Positions 11,270 through 22,815 of a stretch of 64,000 bases of DNA are shown in pieces. The DNA lies in NCBI GenBank assembly GCA_963752755.1, contig CAVVZJ010000001.1:682001-746000 (forward strand), given 5' to 3'. The notes beneath the pieces were generated by a model. That model did no database searches. It worked only from the letters and a program-made list of their open reading frames with translations, and was not told the origin of the DNA. The stretch's first letter is position 1; every line of letters starts with the position of its first letter. A program made the translations under genes and the position numbers. Source of the DNA: CAVVZJ01 sp963752755 (GTDB lineage: Bacteria > Planctomycetota > Planctomycetia > Isosphaerales > Isosphaeraceae).

Positions 11270-14200
11270 TCACCTTGCGGCGTTTGGCACGATCCGGGCG
11301 AAGCGCGGGTCGTCCCGGATCGCGGCCAGGTCCGGGTCGTCACCCGCTCCGCGACCCGCGCCGAGGGTGACGGCCCTTTGGAGTAGGTCAAACGCCTGAT
11401 CCGCCGCCTTCGAGTCGGCTGATACTCCGGCGGCGCGGGCGGCCACGCACGCTGCGGCGTACAGCGTCTCGCCCGATCGTGGCTCGCGATCGAGACACCA
11501 GTTGATGTCGCGGCCGGCTCGCTCCCAGTCCCCTCGACGAGCCGCGACCACCGCGCGGTAGCGGCGGGCCTCGGTGAACTCGGGGTTCGAGGCGATCGCC
11601 CGGTCGAAGAATCGGAGGGCGTCGTCGAGCTGGTCGCCGTCCATCGCCAGCATCGCGCGACCGTAAAGCGCTTGGGGATGACCGGGTTCGAGCCGGAGCA
11701 CCTCGTCAAAGGCTTCCTGTGATCGACTCGGCAAGCGGGAGGCGACCGCGAAGCCGTACGTCCAGAGCAGGCGGACCCGCTCCCCGCCAGGGCCGACCCG
11801 TGCGAACGCCCGGCGGAAGGCCTCGTCGGCCTCGGCGTGACGCTTCAGGGCCTCCAGGGCGATGCCGCGTCCGGCCTGGATCGCGGCCTCGCGACGGCCG
11901 ATCACCAGCGCCGCGTCGAAGTCGGCGAGCGCGTCCTCGTACTGCTTGCGTTCCAGTCGGGCGAGGCCGCGATTGACCAGCGCGGCCGTGAACTGGGGGT
12001 CGCGCTCGATCGCCGCCGTGTAATCGTCGATCGCCTGGGCCTTCAGGCCGCTGCGGTCGAGCACGTAGCCGCGGTTGAAATAGCCCCACGAATGCTCGGG
12101 CCACAGCCCGGTGCAGGCCCCGAAGTCGCCGACCGCCAGCACGTTCTCGCCCAGCTCCATCCGGCAGATGCCCCGCTGGAGCATCGACCAGTAATGCTTC
12201 GGATTAAGCTTCAGGGCCTCGTCCAGCTCGGCGATCGCCTGGCGATACCCTTCGGTGCCGCCCTGCCGGGCGTGGGAGATTGCCAGCAGGTAATGATCGC
12301 GGGCGACGGTGGCCGGGATCGCCTCGGCCTGCCGGCGAGCCTCGGCCGCCTTCCCGGATTCCCCGAGCTGTTCAATGTAGCTCGCCCGATCGAGCCAGAG
12401 CGCCTTCGACGGCGCCAGGCCCCGGATCTTTTCGGCCCGGTCGAGCAGGACGAGTGACCGCCGCAACGTCGGCTCGTCGCGCGGTGCCAGGCGGACGCGG
12501 GCGCCAGCCAGAAGCAGGAGCAACTCGCGGCGATCCTCCGCGACCTGGAGCCGCTCCGCCGGGCTCAGGCGCGACCAGTCCGGAGGCTCCGCGCCGGGTC
12601 CCTCGCCGGGCACGTCGTAGAGGGCCAGCGTTTGCTCGCAGAGGTCGGCTCCGCGGCGGAGGTGGTCGTCCTGCCCGAGCGTCGTGTTGACCAGGCAGAG
12701 CGCCTCACCACGCCGGCATCGTGCGCCCGCTTCCGCTCCTGAGCCCGGTCCACGGCCAGCCGCACGCTCGCCTCCCGCAGCCGGGTGCGGGTCTCGGCTA
12801 GATGTCCGCGCACGGCGGTGAGCGTCGAGCCGATCGCTAGCAGGCCCAGCGAGGCCGCAAGGGCGACCGAGCCGGTGGTCGTCAGCCTCGGGTGTCGGCG
12901 GAAGAACTTGCGGCCCTGTTCCACCCAACTCAGCTCCGGAGCGTACTTCAACGGCCGGTCTTCGAGGAACCGGCGGAGGTCCTCGGCAAGGTGGCTGGCC
13001 TGGCGGTAGCGATGCTCCGGGTCGGGGTCGAGACACTTCCTCGCGATGCTCTCCAGGCTCCAGGGCACGTCAGGCCGCATCTGCCGGGCCGACGGCGCTC
13101 CCTTGCCGCGCTCGACGGCCATCGCCTCGATCTGCGTCGGCAAGGCCGAATAACTGCCGGCCTGCTCGAACGGCCGCTGGCCGGTCAGAGCCTCGACCAG
13201 CACGAGGCCGAGCGAGTAGAGGTCCGACCACCGATCGACCCGCAGGAACGACTCCGGCGTGCGCTCCATCAAGGCGACGAGGTGCTCCGGCGCCGCATAC
13301 GCGACCGTGCCCCCCAGCACGGCTTCGGCGGTGTCGCCAGCGGCGTCCTGGGAGACGTTGAAGTCGAGCAGAAGCGGCTCGCCCTCGGCGCTGATCAGGA
13401 TGTTCGACGGCTTGATGTCGCGGTGCAGAATGCCCCGCTGGTGGGCGTGGTGGAGCCCTTCGGCGAGTTGGGCGACCGTCCAGGCAATCGCCTGGATGTA
13501 GCTCCGGCCCCGCAGATGGGCCACCGGCGACTGATCGTCTTGCGGAGTCTCCCGCGCCGGCTCGACCCGGCGAACGCCTCGCCAGTCCCGGCTCAGCGAT
13601 TCGGGCGACGGCGAGCAAACCGCCTCCAGCGCCGCGACCAGATCGGCTCCTCGGGTCGGCCGGTCACCGATCGCCGCCAGGCGCTCCAGCACGGCCGAGA
13701 AGCTCGCCCCGCCGAAGTAGGGCATGCAGACGGCCCGGAGGCCGGAGCGTTCGTCCTCGTGGACCGAGTAGATCGGCACGATGTTGGTGTGCTGCAAGCG
13801 GGCGAGGGTCTGGGGCTCTGTGCCCTCGATCGCCGAGATCTTCAAGACGACCGGGCGACCCGCCAGGTCGGCCTGCTCGGCGACGTAAACGCGGGCAAAC
13901 GCCCCCCGGCCCAGTGGGTAGCGGAGCCGGTAGCCGAACAGCTCGTCGCCCAGCTCGGGCAGTCTCAGGAGGCCGTCGAGCCCCCGCTTCTTGCCGCCGA
14001 GCGAACGGAGGACGTCCTGGCGCCGCACGATCTCCGCCACGGCCTGGCCGTGCTCGGGGAACTCCTCGACGTACTCCGCCAGGCTCGGCCGCTCCCCTCG
14101 TTCGCGGCGCTCCAGGAACTCGGCCGCGATCAGGCTGGCCGCGTCCGGGTCGTCCTTCGGGTCGGTCGGCCAGCGCGCCAGGTACTCCCGGGCCGAGGCG

Positions 14201-14331
14201 GGGCGGCCCGCCTGCCAGTCCTCCTGCTGCTCGGCGAGCAGCTCGCGCTTCTGGCTCCGGGCTTCCGCAGCACCCGAGGGCCGTATCCGACGGGTCTGGA
14301 GGTCCTCCTCCGGCATCACCCGCTCACTCAT
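11270..14331 (-). CDS. Ser/Thr protein kinase with C-terminal TPR region (one frameshift)
   Basis: A GGAGAG ribosome site precedes the ATG, which overlaps the stop of the upstream gene by four bases (ATGA), so translation is probably coupled. Residues 1-130 are a charged regulatory stretch. The kinase domain follows: glycine loop LGRGAFARVYV (140-150), ATP lysine K164, catalytic loop HRDIKPSN (303-310), metal site DFN (323-325) and AAPEH. DFN in place of DFG is frequent in planctomycete kinases but worth noting. One transmembrane helix lies near residue 490. A frame change near 12,710 joins to a second part with about ten TPR-type units (ALKLNPKHYWSMLQRGICRME, AIERDPQFTAALVNRGLARLE, VLRLEPGHPQALYGRAMLAMD), ending FARIVPNAAR*. 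The topology suggests a cytoplasmic kinase and an external or periplasmic TPR domain. Confidence 0.85.
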
Positions 14332-17300
14332 CGGTCGCTCTCCGCGTACAACTCCAGCGGAAACCGGCTGACCGGGCTGGCCACCGTCGCCTCGGCCGCG
14401 TCGTCACCCGAAACGCTCGTTGCGCTGCCCGTTGACGGTCTGGCCGTGCGAGGCATCGTTGAGCCAGGGACGCTGGCGGCACCTGCCGTCATCCGTCGCG
14501 AGGCCGACGCGGGTTGGGTCGATCGCGGCCCGCCGCGAAGCCGCGTCGTGGCCAGCGCCGGAGCCACCGGACCCAGGAGCGTCCGACGTCTCCGGCGTCG
14601 CCAGCGGGCATAGACCACCAGCGAAGCGCCGCTGGCGACCAGCAGGACCGGCCAGAGCGGCTCCGCGACGTTCGTCTCCGCCGCGGAATCGGCCACCGAG
14701 GCCGTGTCGCTCGCGACCGGGACGTCCGCGGTCTCCGCCGCGCCGGTGGCTCCCGGCAGGGGGCGGTGATCGGCGGCCAGTCGGCGGAGCACGGGCATCA
14801 GCTCATCAAGGCCGGAGATCGGCTCCGCCGCCCGGCCCGCCACCGGAGGCTCGTTCTCGGTTGTAGGCGACTGCGTCTCGGTCGCGTAGTCGCCGGCTTG
14901 CTCCGTGTCCGTCGTGGTGGGGGAGTCGGTCGCGCCCGGCTGGTCGTGATCGAGGAGGATCGGGGTCATGATCAGACCCGCCGCGGCCTCGTTGAACGAG
15001 AGCCCCGACCCCTGCTGGCCGGGCAGGCTGGCCAGCCCGGTCGAGCCCCCAGTTCCGTCTGCTCCGCCGATCAGCCCCGAGGCCAGCGCGGAGAGGTCCG
15101 TCGAGGCCGAGTCGCTCTCGCCGACGCCCCCCGGCGAGGCCAGGCCGAGGCCGTTCGCGTTCGCGAGATTCAGGTTCGCCGGGTTCGCGGACGACTGCGA
15201 CCCCGAGTTGCTCGAACCGCCGGAGTCACTGTGGCCCGACGATGTCCCCTCGCCCGTTGTGCTGACCCCACCCGGCGTGCTGATCCCGCCACCCGACACG
15301 GGGGGGATCGCCGGTCCGTCCGGCGTGCCCGGAGTCGTCGGGGTTTCGACGGGCGTCGGCGTGGGGGTCGGCGTGGGCGTGGGTGTCGGGGTCGGCGTGA
15401 CCGGCGTGTCAACCGGCGTCGGGGGGGTGGAGGGCGTCGGCGAGGCGACGCTGTCCAGGCGGATAGCCACGGCCGGCGCCGGGCTGGAGAGCAGGGGCGG
15501 GGCGTTCGACTGCGACCCGGTGAACTTCATCAGCACCTGATACGCGATGTCGGGCGCCTGGCTCGCCTCCCAGTCACCCACGCGGAGCTGGTAGGTTCCG
15601 GCTTGAAGGGTACCCAGGAGGAACTTGCCGCCATTGAGCTTCAGGATCGACATGGGGTTCCCCTGGGCATCCATCAAGGTCAGCTTGACGTTTGAGGGGA
15701 GCTGGTCACTCGAAAGGGTGAAGCTGTAGTATTGCTTCTGGAGGAGGGTGAACTGGTAAACGTCCGCCGTATCCGTGGACGAGAGCGTCTGGTCCGGGTG
15801 GGCGTCGCGGCTGAGGCTGACACCGGTCTGAATCTCGGTCGGGAAGAGGACGCCGAGGTCCTGGGGATGGTCGCTGCTGTTGTTCGGCTCCTGGTCGGAC
15901 CAGGCCAACGGATTGTCGACGCTCCCGCGAGGGTAGCCGTGGACCGTGAACCGGACGACATAGTCGCCGCTTGGATCGTTGCCGACGAGCGGGTTGCCCC
16001 CAAGATCGCTCAGGCCGTTTGGCCCGGAGAGGTGGAGCTGGTAGTCGCCGTTCGGCAGACCGTCGAGCATGAGGAAGGTGGCTTCGTTGGTCGTGTTGTC
16101 GAACGACTGGAACCGCGGGTAGTATTTCGTGCCGTCGGCTCCCTGGAGATAGACGCCGTCGATGGCGCTGTCGAAGTTGGTCTGGTAGGCCGCGAACGTC
16201 TGCTCGGCGATGTTCACTGGCTTGTCGAACTTGACGACCAGTTGCGTCGGGGGCGCACCACCGTCTGCCCCTCGCCCGGGTTGGTCGTGAGCACGTGGGG
16301 CGGGTCGCCGGACGTCTGGACGACGAGATTTAGCAGATAATCCCCCGTGCCGAAGCCATTCTGGGCGCTGTGCGAGACGTTCGGGTCGAACAGCCCGTAG
16401 CTGCCCGGTGCCTGGTACTCCAGAGGCGACGGCGTGTTCGAGCCGGCCGCCACGACCACGTAGTAATCGCCCGCTTCTAAGCCCGCGAAGAGCACCGGGT
16501 CGCCGGACAGAGGTGTATAAAAATTATCGCTTGTCCTGGTAGGGTTATACGAGTTGTTGTTGCCCATGACGAACCGGATCGTGCCGCTGGCCGGGTCGAG
16601 CCGGAAGAGGCTGACCCCGGGATCGAGCGGCGAGCCGATCCGGCCGGCGAAGACCTCGGCCACCAGCGTCGAGCGCCCGGACCACTGACACGGAAATGAT
16701 ACATGTCCACGTCGTTGCCGGGATTGGTGAGGGGGTCGAACGCGTACGGGCCGCCGTTGTAGAACGGGTCGTCTCCGATCGCCCCGGCCACCTGAACGAC
16801 CCCCGACGTGCTCAGGTCGCCGAGTTCGTGAGCGGTCGCTGGCGTGTCGTCGGCGCCCGTCGTGCCCTCGATCCCGGCGACCTGGAAGGTCTCGACGAAG
16901 TCCTGGCCGTTCGGGTGGGCGGCGTCTTTGCCCAGGGGGGTGCCATCGTCGCCGGTGACAACCGGCATCCCGGTGCCGTTGTCGCCCGAGAGGTGGACCT
17001 GGTAATAGCCTGGCCCCAACGGCGTGGCCAGGATCAGTTGCAGCTCGGAGGCCGGGGCCGCGAAGTTGGTACTGGCGAGCGGCACGACCTGGTCGTTGCC
17101 GTCGCCGAAGGTGGCATCGGGGCTGAAGGTCAACTGCGCCGTCAGGCCGTCCATCACCGACCAGGGATCGATCGCCCCGCTCAGGCCGAGCCGGATCACA
17201 AAGGGCGAGCGGTCGAGCACCTCCGAGGGGGTCGGGTCGCTTGTCAGTACGACCGGGCCGTCGCCCGCCGCCGGGCCGGCGTCGATGACGTTGACCTCCA

Positions 17301-17853
17301 GATCAAAGCGGCCCGTGCTGCCCGGCAGGCCGCTGCCGGCGATCAAGGGTTGGAAGGCGGTGTTGCCGTCGCCGCTGACGGCCAGGTAGTAGGTCCCCGG
17401 CCCGAGCAGGCGGTCGAGACTGACCTGGCCGTTGCCGGCGTGGTCAGCCTGCTGTTCGATCAGGCGGTGACCATAGGGGTTCTGCGTGTCCATGAAGTCG
17501 AACGGGTCGTTGTTGTAGAGGCTCAGCACGCCCCGCAACGACGTGTCACCCGGCTGCCGGCCCAGCAGCGACGTGACCCGGGCGGTGTGCTCGAGCGTGA
17601 ACTGGAACCACTCCACCTCGGCAGTACCGCCCGGCCCGTCCCCGAGCGTCCCCTGGATCGAGACCGGGGACGAACCGATCAGGTTGCCCAGGTCGGCGGC
17701 CTGATCGAGCGTCGGCGTCCCGGCGATCGTCATCAACTGCCGCGACTCCAGCGCCTCGATCCGGGGCAACGTCGCGGTCCGGCGCCCCGGATTCACCCTC
17801 CAGGGGGACTGGGAGGCTCGTCGATCTCCCGTTCTCCGCTTACCCGCATTCAT
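14328..17853 (-). CDS. Large membrane-anchored surface protein with LEPR-type N-terminus (frameshifted)
   Basis: The N-terminus carries IEALESRQLM, a variant of the LE-x-R-x-L motif found at the start of many large exported planctomycete proteins. It is followed by repeated beta-sandwich segments of prepeptidase-C type (LLGPGTYYLAVSGDG, LEAGDYYVVVAAGS, DVYQFTLLQKQYYSFTLSS, LQAGTYQLRVGDWE). A Thr-Pro spacer of about 25 residues (near 15,350-15,430) and a Gly/Ser/Asn-rich region come next. One transmembrane helix (WPVLLVASGASLVVYA) and a very basic tail close the protein. Frame changes near 16,670 and 16,230 split it. The start is uncertain: 17,853 is preferred over 17,949 because it places the motif nearer the N-terminus. 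It shares a four-base overlap with the kinase-TPR gene downstream, so the two are expressed together. Confidence 0.7.
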
Positions 17854-18014
17854 GATGTTGGCCCCGTGATCGCTCTGGAGACCCGACTGGGATGGCCCGC
17901 GGGATGATTGCCTCGACCTCTCCGCATAACGAGCGCTTCGCTGTGACAAGACCGGCGCGGCTCCCGGTGGTCACCCGGAGCCTGCACCGGCCGTTCGAAC
18001 CGCGAGGCCGGGCT

Positions 18015-20133
18015 TCACACCTGGATCATCGTGGTGCCGGACTCGGCGCCGGTGTTCCCATACTTGTCATAGACCCGGAAGGAGAACTTGTGCGTTCCCT
18101 TCGAGAGTTTCGTGCTGTCGAAGCTCCAGTGCCCCTGCCGGTTGACGTCGGACACCCCGACGACGACGCCGTCGAGCATCACGGCCACCAGGGTGTTTGC
18201 CTTCGCGTTGCCGGTGATCGTCGGCGTGTCGTTCACCTGGAGCAGGCCGGTGACCAGCGACAGGAGGCTGTTGATGGTGCTGCCAACGAAGTTGACGTTG
18301 CTGACGACCAGGTTCGAGTTCGTCGAGCTGGTGTCGTCGCTGGCATTCCAGATGATCAAACCATAGGTCGCCGCGTTGCTCGTGTTGCCGGCGAGGTCGG
18401 TGGACCGGGCGTTGATGGAGTAAGTTCCATCGCCCAGGAGCCCGCCCGGGACGGTGAAGCTCCAGTTGCCGTTGCGGTCGGAGACCACGCTGCCCAGCGT
18501 CTGGGAACCGTTGGTCAACGTCACCTTGTTGCCGGGTTCGGTCGTGCCGTAGATCAGCGGCGTGCTCGACCTGGTGACGGCGAAGGACCCAATGGCGAAA
18601 CTATAGGGCGCGATGCCGCCGATCGGCGGGGCCTGAGGCGCCGTGGTGTCGATCGTGGCGAAGTAGGCCCGCGACAGGTCGCTGACCGCCCCGATCGGGT
18701 CGGTGGCCGTGGCGGTGAACTGGTGGTTGCCGTCGGCGAACTGTGTCCCGGTGGCGTTGAACGTCCAGGCCCCGTTGGCGTCGGAGGTCGTCTTGCCGAG
18801 GAAGGTGCCGTCGACATAGACGTTGATCGTCTCGCCTTCCGGCGCCTTGCCGAAGACCGAGACCCGGTTCGCGTTGGTGATCCCGTCGCCGTTGCTGGCC
18901 CCGCTGTCCGGGGTGATGCCCAGGATCACCGGGGCCGCGCCGACGAAGTCGGCATCGGCCTGGTCGGCCATGCCGCCGCCGGCGCTCAGCACGGTGCCGT
19001 TGGCGACCGGGATGATCGGCGCGGTCGCCGTCGGCGCGGCCGTGCCGTTGAAGCTCATGGCCAGGGCGTACCGGCCGGTGCCGAAGGCGCTGGTGTCGGC
19101 CCCCTGCACCTGGACGTAATAGACCTGGCCCGCGACGACGTTCGGCAGGCTCGCCGTGAGCCGCGTTCCGTACTGGCCGGCGCCGTTGACGGTCGTCACC
19201 ATCGTTCCGTCGGCTGCGTACACGGTCATCCTCGGCGAGAGCAGGCTCAGGCCCTGGCTCTGCACCGCGACGTTCATCGTGCCGGTCGTCCCGGTCGGGA
19301 CGGTCAGCTTGTAGTAATCCGATTGACCGGCTGCGCTGATGTCCAGGTTGGAGACCAGGCCGTTGAGCGTCGCCGGGTTGATCTGGTTGGTCAGATCGGC
19401 GGCCGTCGCGAGGCTGGTGTTGGACGTGAGGGCGCTGTAGGTGTCCGGGCTCCGCGGGACGCCGCCCGAGTAGATGCTACGGATGCCGGCGACGTCGTCC
19501 GGCGACAGGCTCACCTTTCTCCCCGAGTAAAGCGGGAACATGATTGCGGCGGCCGTGGCGCTGCTCTCGCCCAGGCCCAGAGCGTGGCCGATCTCGTGGG
19601 CGGCCACGGTGTACAGGTCGTAGGTTAGGCCGACGTTGTAGGTCTCACCCGTGTTGAGCGTCACGTCGCCGGCCAGCGAGAAGTTGTTCACCGGCGGCGG
19701 CTGGTTGGTGGTGCCGAGTGTGGTTGAGAGGAAGTTGTAGCCCCCGATCCGGATGTCACCGAAGCCCGGGTCACCCTGCTGATCCACACCGGAGCCGACC
19801 GGGGCGCCATTGTCAGGCACGACGACGAAGTTGATGTTGGTCTGCTGGGCCCACAACTGGGCGGCCCGCAGGATCTCGGTCTGCCAGCGTCCGGCCAGGT
19901 TCGGGTTGTTGTTGAATGCTGGCGCTCATGTTGCTCTGAACGCCGCCCATGTCGGTGCCATCTGGCATGAAGCTGATGGTGATGGTGGCCGGGTTCGGCC
20001 AGGCGTTGCCGGTGGCGGAGTAGAGGACAACCCGCGACTCGAGCGGTTGCAGTTCGAGGCGGGCCCGCCGCGAAGGGGCTCGGCCGCGGCGTCCCCCTTC
20101 AGTCTTCGTCTTCAGGCGTCGGAACCAGTTCAT
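18015..20133 (-). CDS. Secreted matrixin-like metalloprotease with Ig-like repeats (one frameshift)
   Basis: The start at 20,133 has GGAGG seven bases upstream. The N-terminus shows LQPLESRVVLYSATG, the LEPxxSRxxL export-linked motif. A frame change near 19,915 (one extra base) joins it to a matrixin-type protease domain: zinc motif HEIGHALGLGES, met-turn AAIMFPLYSG and the calcium-like SLSPDDVAGIRSIYSG. The third zinc ligand, normally His (HExxHxxGxxH), is Glu here. After this come a prepeptidase-C-like domain (YYKLTVPTGTTGTMNVAV), a D-S-G-x-S-N-x-D-G segment and four bacterial Ig-like repeats with the core G-x-x-W-x-F-x-x-x-x-L-x-x-G-x-H/Y-x-F. It most likely acts at the cell surface. It is followed by the surface protein/kinase pair on the same strand. 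Confidence 0.8.
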
Positions 20134-20832
20134 TGATCGACCTCCGTTGCTCATGGGATTTGGCGTACGCGCCCTGTTTCGGTCTGCTGCCGAGGCCCAG
20201 GTCCGCAACATCTAGCGTGGATCCTCGGCGGTCGGGTCGGCGGTGGGTGGACGTCCGAGGAACCGAGCCCCACCGCGTCGCTTGTCGAGTCCTTCCCAGG
20301 GCGGTTTGCGGCTCGCGGCTCCCGGTCTCGCCGGGCGGGTCACGGCCTGTTCCGCCTCCCTTGGCACGCTCTCGTCGTGGCTCTCTACGCGCCGGTCGTT
20401 CAGGATGCAGTCGGGGAGTCCTGCCGCTCTCGACCGCGGCCTTGTTTCGGCTCGCACTCCAACCCTAGTCCACGCGTGCAGGCTTCCAGCAAGAGGGCCT
20501 GCGTACTCGCGATGCTGCTGCCATTTCTCCACGATCCTGTTGACCCAAGGCACCATGTGCGCATGCAGTGGTGCTTTCGGCGCTCCGCATGCTGCCCAGC
20601 GGAAACACCCCGCTTTCCGAATGCGGCGCGACCGGCGGCGACGGCCATCATCGTGGGCCTTCCGGTCGCGATGGACAGCCGGGCCGTTTCCTGGATAGAA
20701 TGGCCGGTCCCCTGGAGGTGATCCACGAGCAGGGAACGCCCGGATCGACCCTTGGGTCGAGGCCGTTGACGGCCGACGCCTCCCGTCCCCGCCGCGAGCC
20801 GTCCCGTCCGGCGGCCCAGGAAGAGCCCGACG
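20134..20832. other. Intergenic region before accA
   Basis: About 700 bases between the minus-strand protease gene and plus-strand accA. Open frames here are not persuasive on either strand: they show no ribosome sites, no conserved motifs, and composition typical of chance frames in GC-rich DNA. It should hold divergent promoters, but I cannot point to a clear -35/-10 pair. The stretch 20,400-20,700 could contain decayed coding sequence; I see nothing recognisable. Confidence 0.45.
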
Positions 20833-21858
20833 ATGTCGAGTCCGAACAAGTACCGCCTGCCGTTCGAGGCGCCGATCCTGGAAATGGAGGCGCGCCTGGC
20901 GGACCTGGAAAACCGCTACGCCGACGCCCGCGCCGGCCGCGGCGCCGAGGCTGCCGCCGACATCGCCGAGCTGGTCCGCCGACTCCGCCGCGAGCTGATC
21001 GGCCTCACGCGCACGGTCTACGCCAACCTCACCCCGTGGGAGACCGTCCAGGTCTCCCGTTGCGACGCACGCCCCCAGACTCGTGACTACATCGGCCTGA
21101 TCTTCGACCAGTTCGTCGAGCTGCACGGCGACCGCGCCCTCGGCGACGATCAGGCGATCGTCACCGGCCTGGCCCACCTCGGCGACCAGAAGGTCCTGCT
21201 CGTCGGACACCAGAAGGGCAAGACCCTGGCCGATCGCCAGGCTTGCAACTTCGGCTGCGCCCACCCCGAAGGCTACCGCAAGGCCCTGCGCGTCATGCGG
21301 CTCGCCGAGAAGTTCGGCCTGCCGATCGTCTGCCTGATCGACACCCCCGGCGCCTATCCCGGCATCGGTGCCGAGCAGCGCGGCCAGGCCTCGATCATCG
21401 CCGAAAACCTCATGGCCATGAGCCAGATCGATACCCCGATCGCCTGCGTCGTGATCGGCGAGGGCGGCTCCGGCGGCGCCCTGGGCATCGGCATCGGCGA
21501 CCGGGTCGCCATGCTCGAACACGCCTATTACTCGGTCATCAGCCCCGAAGGCTGCGCCACGATCTTCTGGAAAGGCGCCGAGCACGCCCCCCGCGCCGCC
21601 GAGGCCCTCAAGTTCACCTCCCGCGACCTGCTCCGCTTTGGCATCATCGACGAGGTGATCCCCGAACCCCTCGGCGGCGCCCATCGCGACCACCGCGAGG
21701 CCGCATCCAACCTCAAGCACTTCCTCGTCCGCTCCCTCCGCGAGATCGCCGACGCACCCCGCTCCGAGCTTCTCGACCGCCGCTACGCCAAGTATCGCCG
21801 CATCGGCGTCTTCCACGACGCGGCCGCCCCACTCAACGGCCAGATCTCCAACGCCTGA
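20833..21858 (+). CDS. accA: Acetyl-CoA carboxylase carboxyltransferase subunit alpha
   Basis: This 341-residue protein matches AccA along its length. An N-terminal helical region (FEAPILEMEARLADLENRY) is followed by the crotonase-like carboxyltransferase core: RPQTRDYIGLIFDQFVELHGDR, GHQKGKTLADRQACNFGCAHPEGYRKALR, PIVCLIDTPGAYPGIGAEQRGQ, VIGEGGSGGALGIGIGDRV and EHAYYSVISPEGCATIFWKG. With AccD it transfers the carboxyl group from biotin to acetyl-CoA, making malonyl-CoA for fatty acid synthesis in the cytoplasm. Family length is ~320 residues, so this is complete. No accD, accB or accC is in the window; the gene stands alone, as is common. The neighbour downstream is convergent. Confidence 0.97.
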   Translation: MSSPNKYRLPFEAPILEMEARLADLENRYADARAGRGAEAAADIAELVRRLRRELIGLTRTVYANLTPWETVQVSRCDARPQTRDYIGLIFDQFVELHGDRALGDDQAIVTGLAHLGDQKVLLVGHQKGKTLADRQACNFGCAHPEGYRKALRVMRLAEKFGLPIVCLIDTPGAYPGIGAEQRGQASIIAENLMAMSQIDTPIACVVIGEGGSGGALGIGIGDRVAMLEHAYYSVISPEGCATIFWKGAEHAPRAAEALKFTSRDLLRFGIIDEVIPEPLGGAHRDHREAASNLKHFLVRSLREIADAPRSELLDRRYAKYRRIGVFHDAAAPLNGQISNA

Positions 21859-21950
21859 TCCCGAATCGCGGGCTAGGCGTTTCGCTCAGCGACAACGCCC
21901 CCGCTGTCCTCGGATGCCGGTCGGTCGATCCTTGATCATCGACCATCGAC

Positions 21951-22796
21951 TTAACCCCTCACCCCGAGCACCTCCGTCGGCACCGGCAGGAGATCGTCCG
22001 TCCTGGCCGTTCCGGGTCGCAGGGGATCATTCCGCGCCGGCCTCGGGTCGGACGGCCGTCGCCGGGCCAGTTGCGCCAGCAACGCCAGTCGTTCCGACTC
22101 CCACGGCTCGGCCAGCAACCCGTCCGGCACGAATCCCGACCGGACCTGTCCGATTGGGCCGTCCAGGCCGTGCCGGACCACGCGGTCACCGTCCCGCTCG
22201 TAGAGCCGCACCACGAACCGATAGCGGCCCGACCGCGGGTAGCGGTTCAGCAGGTTGTTGATCCGGCTCTGGAACGCCCAGGTCTCCGCCGTCTGTAACG
22301 GCGGCTCGACGCACTGCCACGGCCGCACGTGCGGGATCGCCAGCGCCATCTCCCGGCTCAACGCCGTGGCTGCCAGCGCCACCGGGCGGCCGGTCTCGCG
22401 GTTGCAGAGCCAGACCTCGAACCGGTCCATCCGGGGCAACGCGTTGTCCGCGATCGGGTCGAACTGACAAACTTTCTGGCCCAGCGCGAACAACTCCGCT
22501 TGCGTCGGCCGCTCTCTCGGTCCCAGGCGGACCGCCCCCGATTCACTCATCCCGATCCATCGCCAGCACCAGGGCCCGTCCTCCGCGTCCCCCGCCGCGA
22601 TCGCCCCGAACTCATCGCACGACAGGGGCCTTCGCGTGTAGAACTGCCGGCTCCCGTGAATCAGGACGACCTCCCAGTGAGTCCCACCGTCCTCCGAGAC
22701 GGCCGTCAGCCGCCCCATCACGACGACCAGCGCCGAGCCGCGATCCGGGTTGACCAGCCGCATCGTTCCGATCACGGCGTGACCCTCACCTTCCAC
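21951..22796 (-). CDS. Hypothetical protein, ~281 residues
   Basis: I do not recognise a family. The frame is open with good coding character: MRLVNPDRGSALVVVMGRLTAVSEDGGTHWEVVLIHGSRQFYTRRPLSCDEF at the N-terminus, a Trp/Arg-rich middle (WCWRWIGMSESGAVRLG, RFEVWLCNRETGRPVALAATALSREMALAIPHVRPWQCVEPP), and a C-terminal segment FQSRINNLLNRYPRSGRYRFVVRLYERDGDRVV. It has no signal peptide, membrane helix or zinc motif. The GTG at 22,796 gives the longest product; an internal ATG 11 codons later is also possible. It is divergent from the giant kinase gene and convergent with accA. The complementary strand also has open frames, but they lack family signatures. Confidence 0.55.
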   Translation of the reverse strand: MEGEGHAVIGTMRLVNPDRGSALVVVMGRLTAVSEDGGTHWEVVLIHGSRQFYTRRPLSCDEFGAIAAGDAEDGPWCWRWIGMSESGAVRLGPRERPTQAELFALGQKVCQFDPIADNALPRMDRFEVWLCNRETGRPVALAATALSREMALAIPHVRPWQCVEPPLQTAETWAFQSRINNLLNRYPRSGRYRFVVRLYERDGDRVVRHGLDGPIGQVRSGFVPDGLLAEPWESERLALLAQLARRRPSDPRPARNDPLRPGTARTDDLLPVPTEVLGVRG

Positions 22797-22815
22797 GTCC
22801 TCGAAGGTACCCCAG

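Noticed and set aside
15340..15430. Regular GTCGGCGTGG-like repeats resembling a CRISPR or microsatellite
   Set aside because: They encode a Thr-Pro linker in the surface protein; there are no spacers and no cas genes.
18091..19628. Plus-strand open frames opposite the matrixin gene
   Set aside because: Antisense of Ig-like repeats; no signals of expression.
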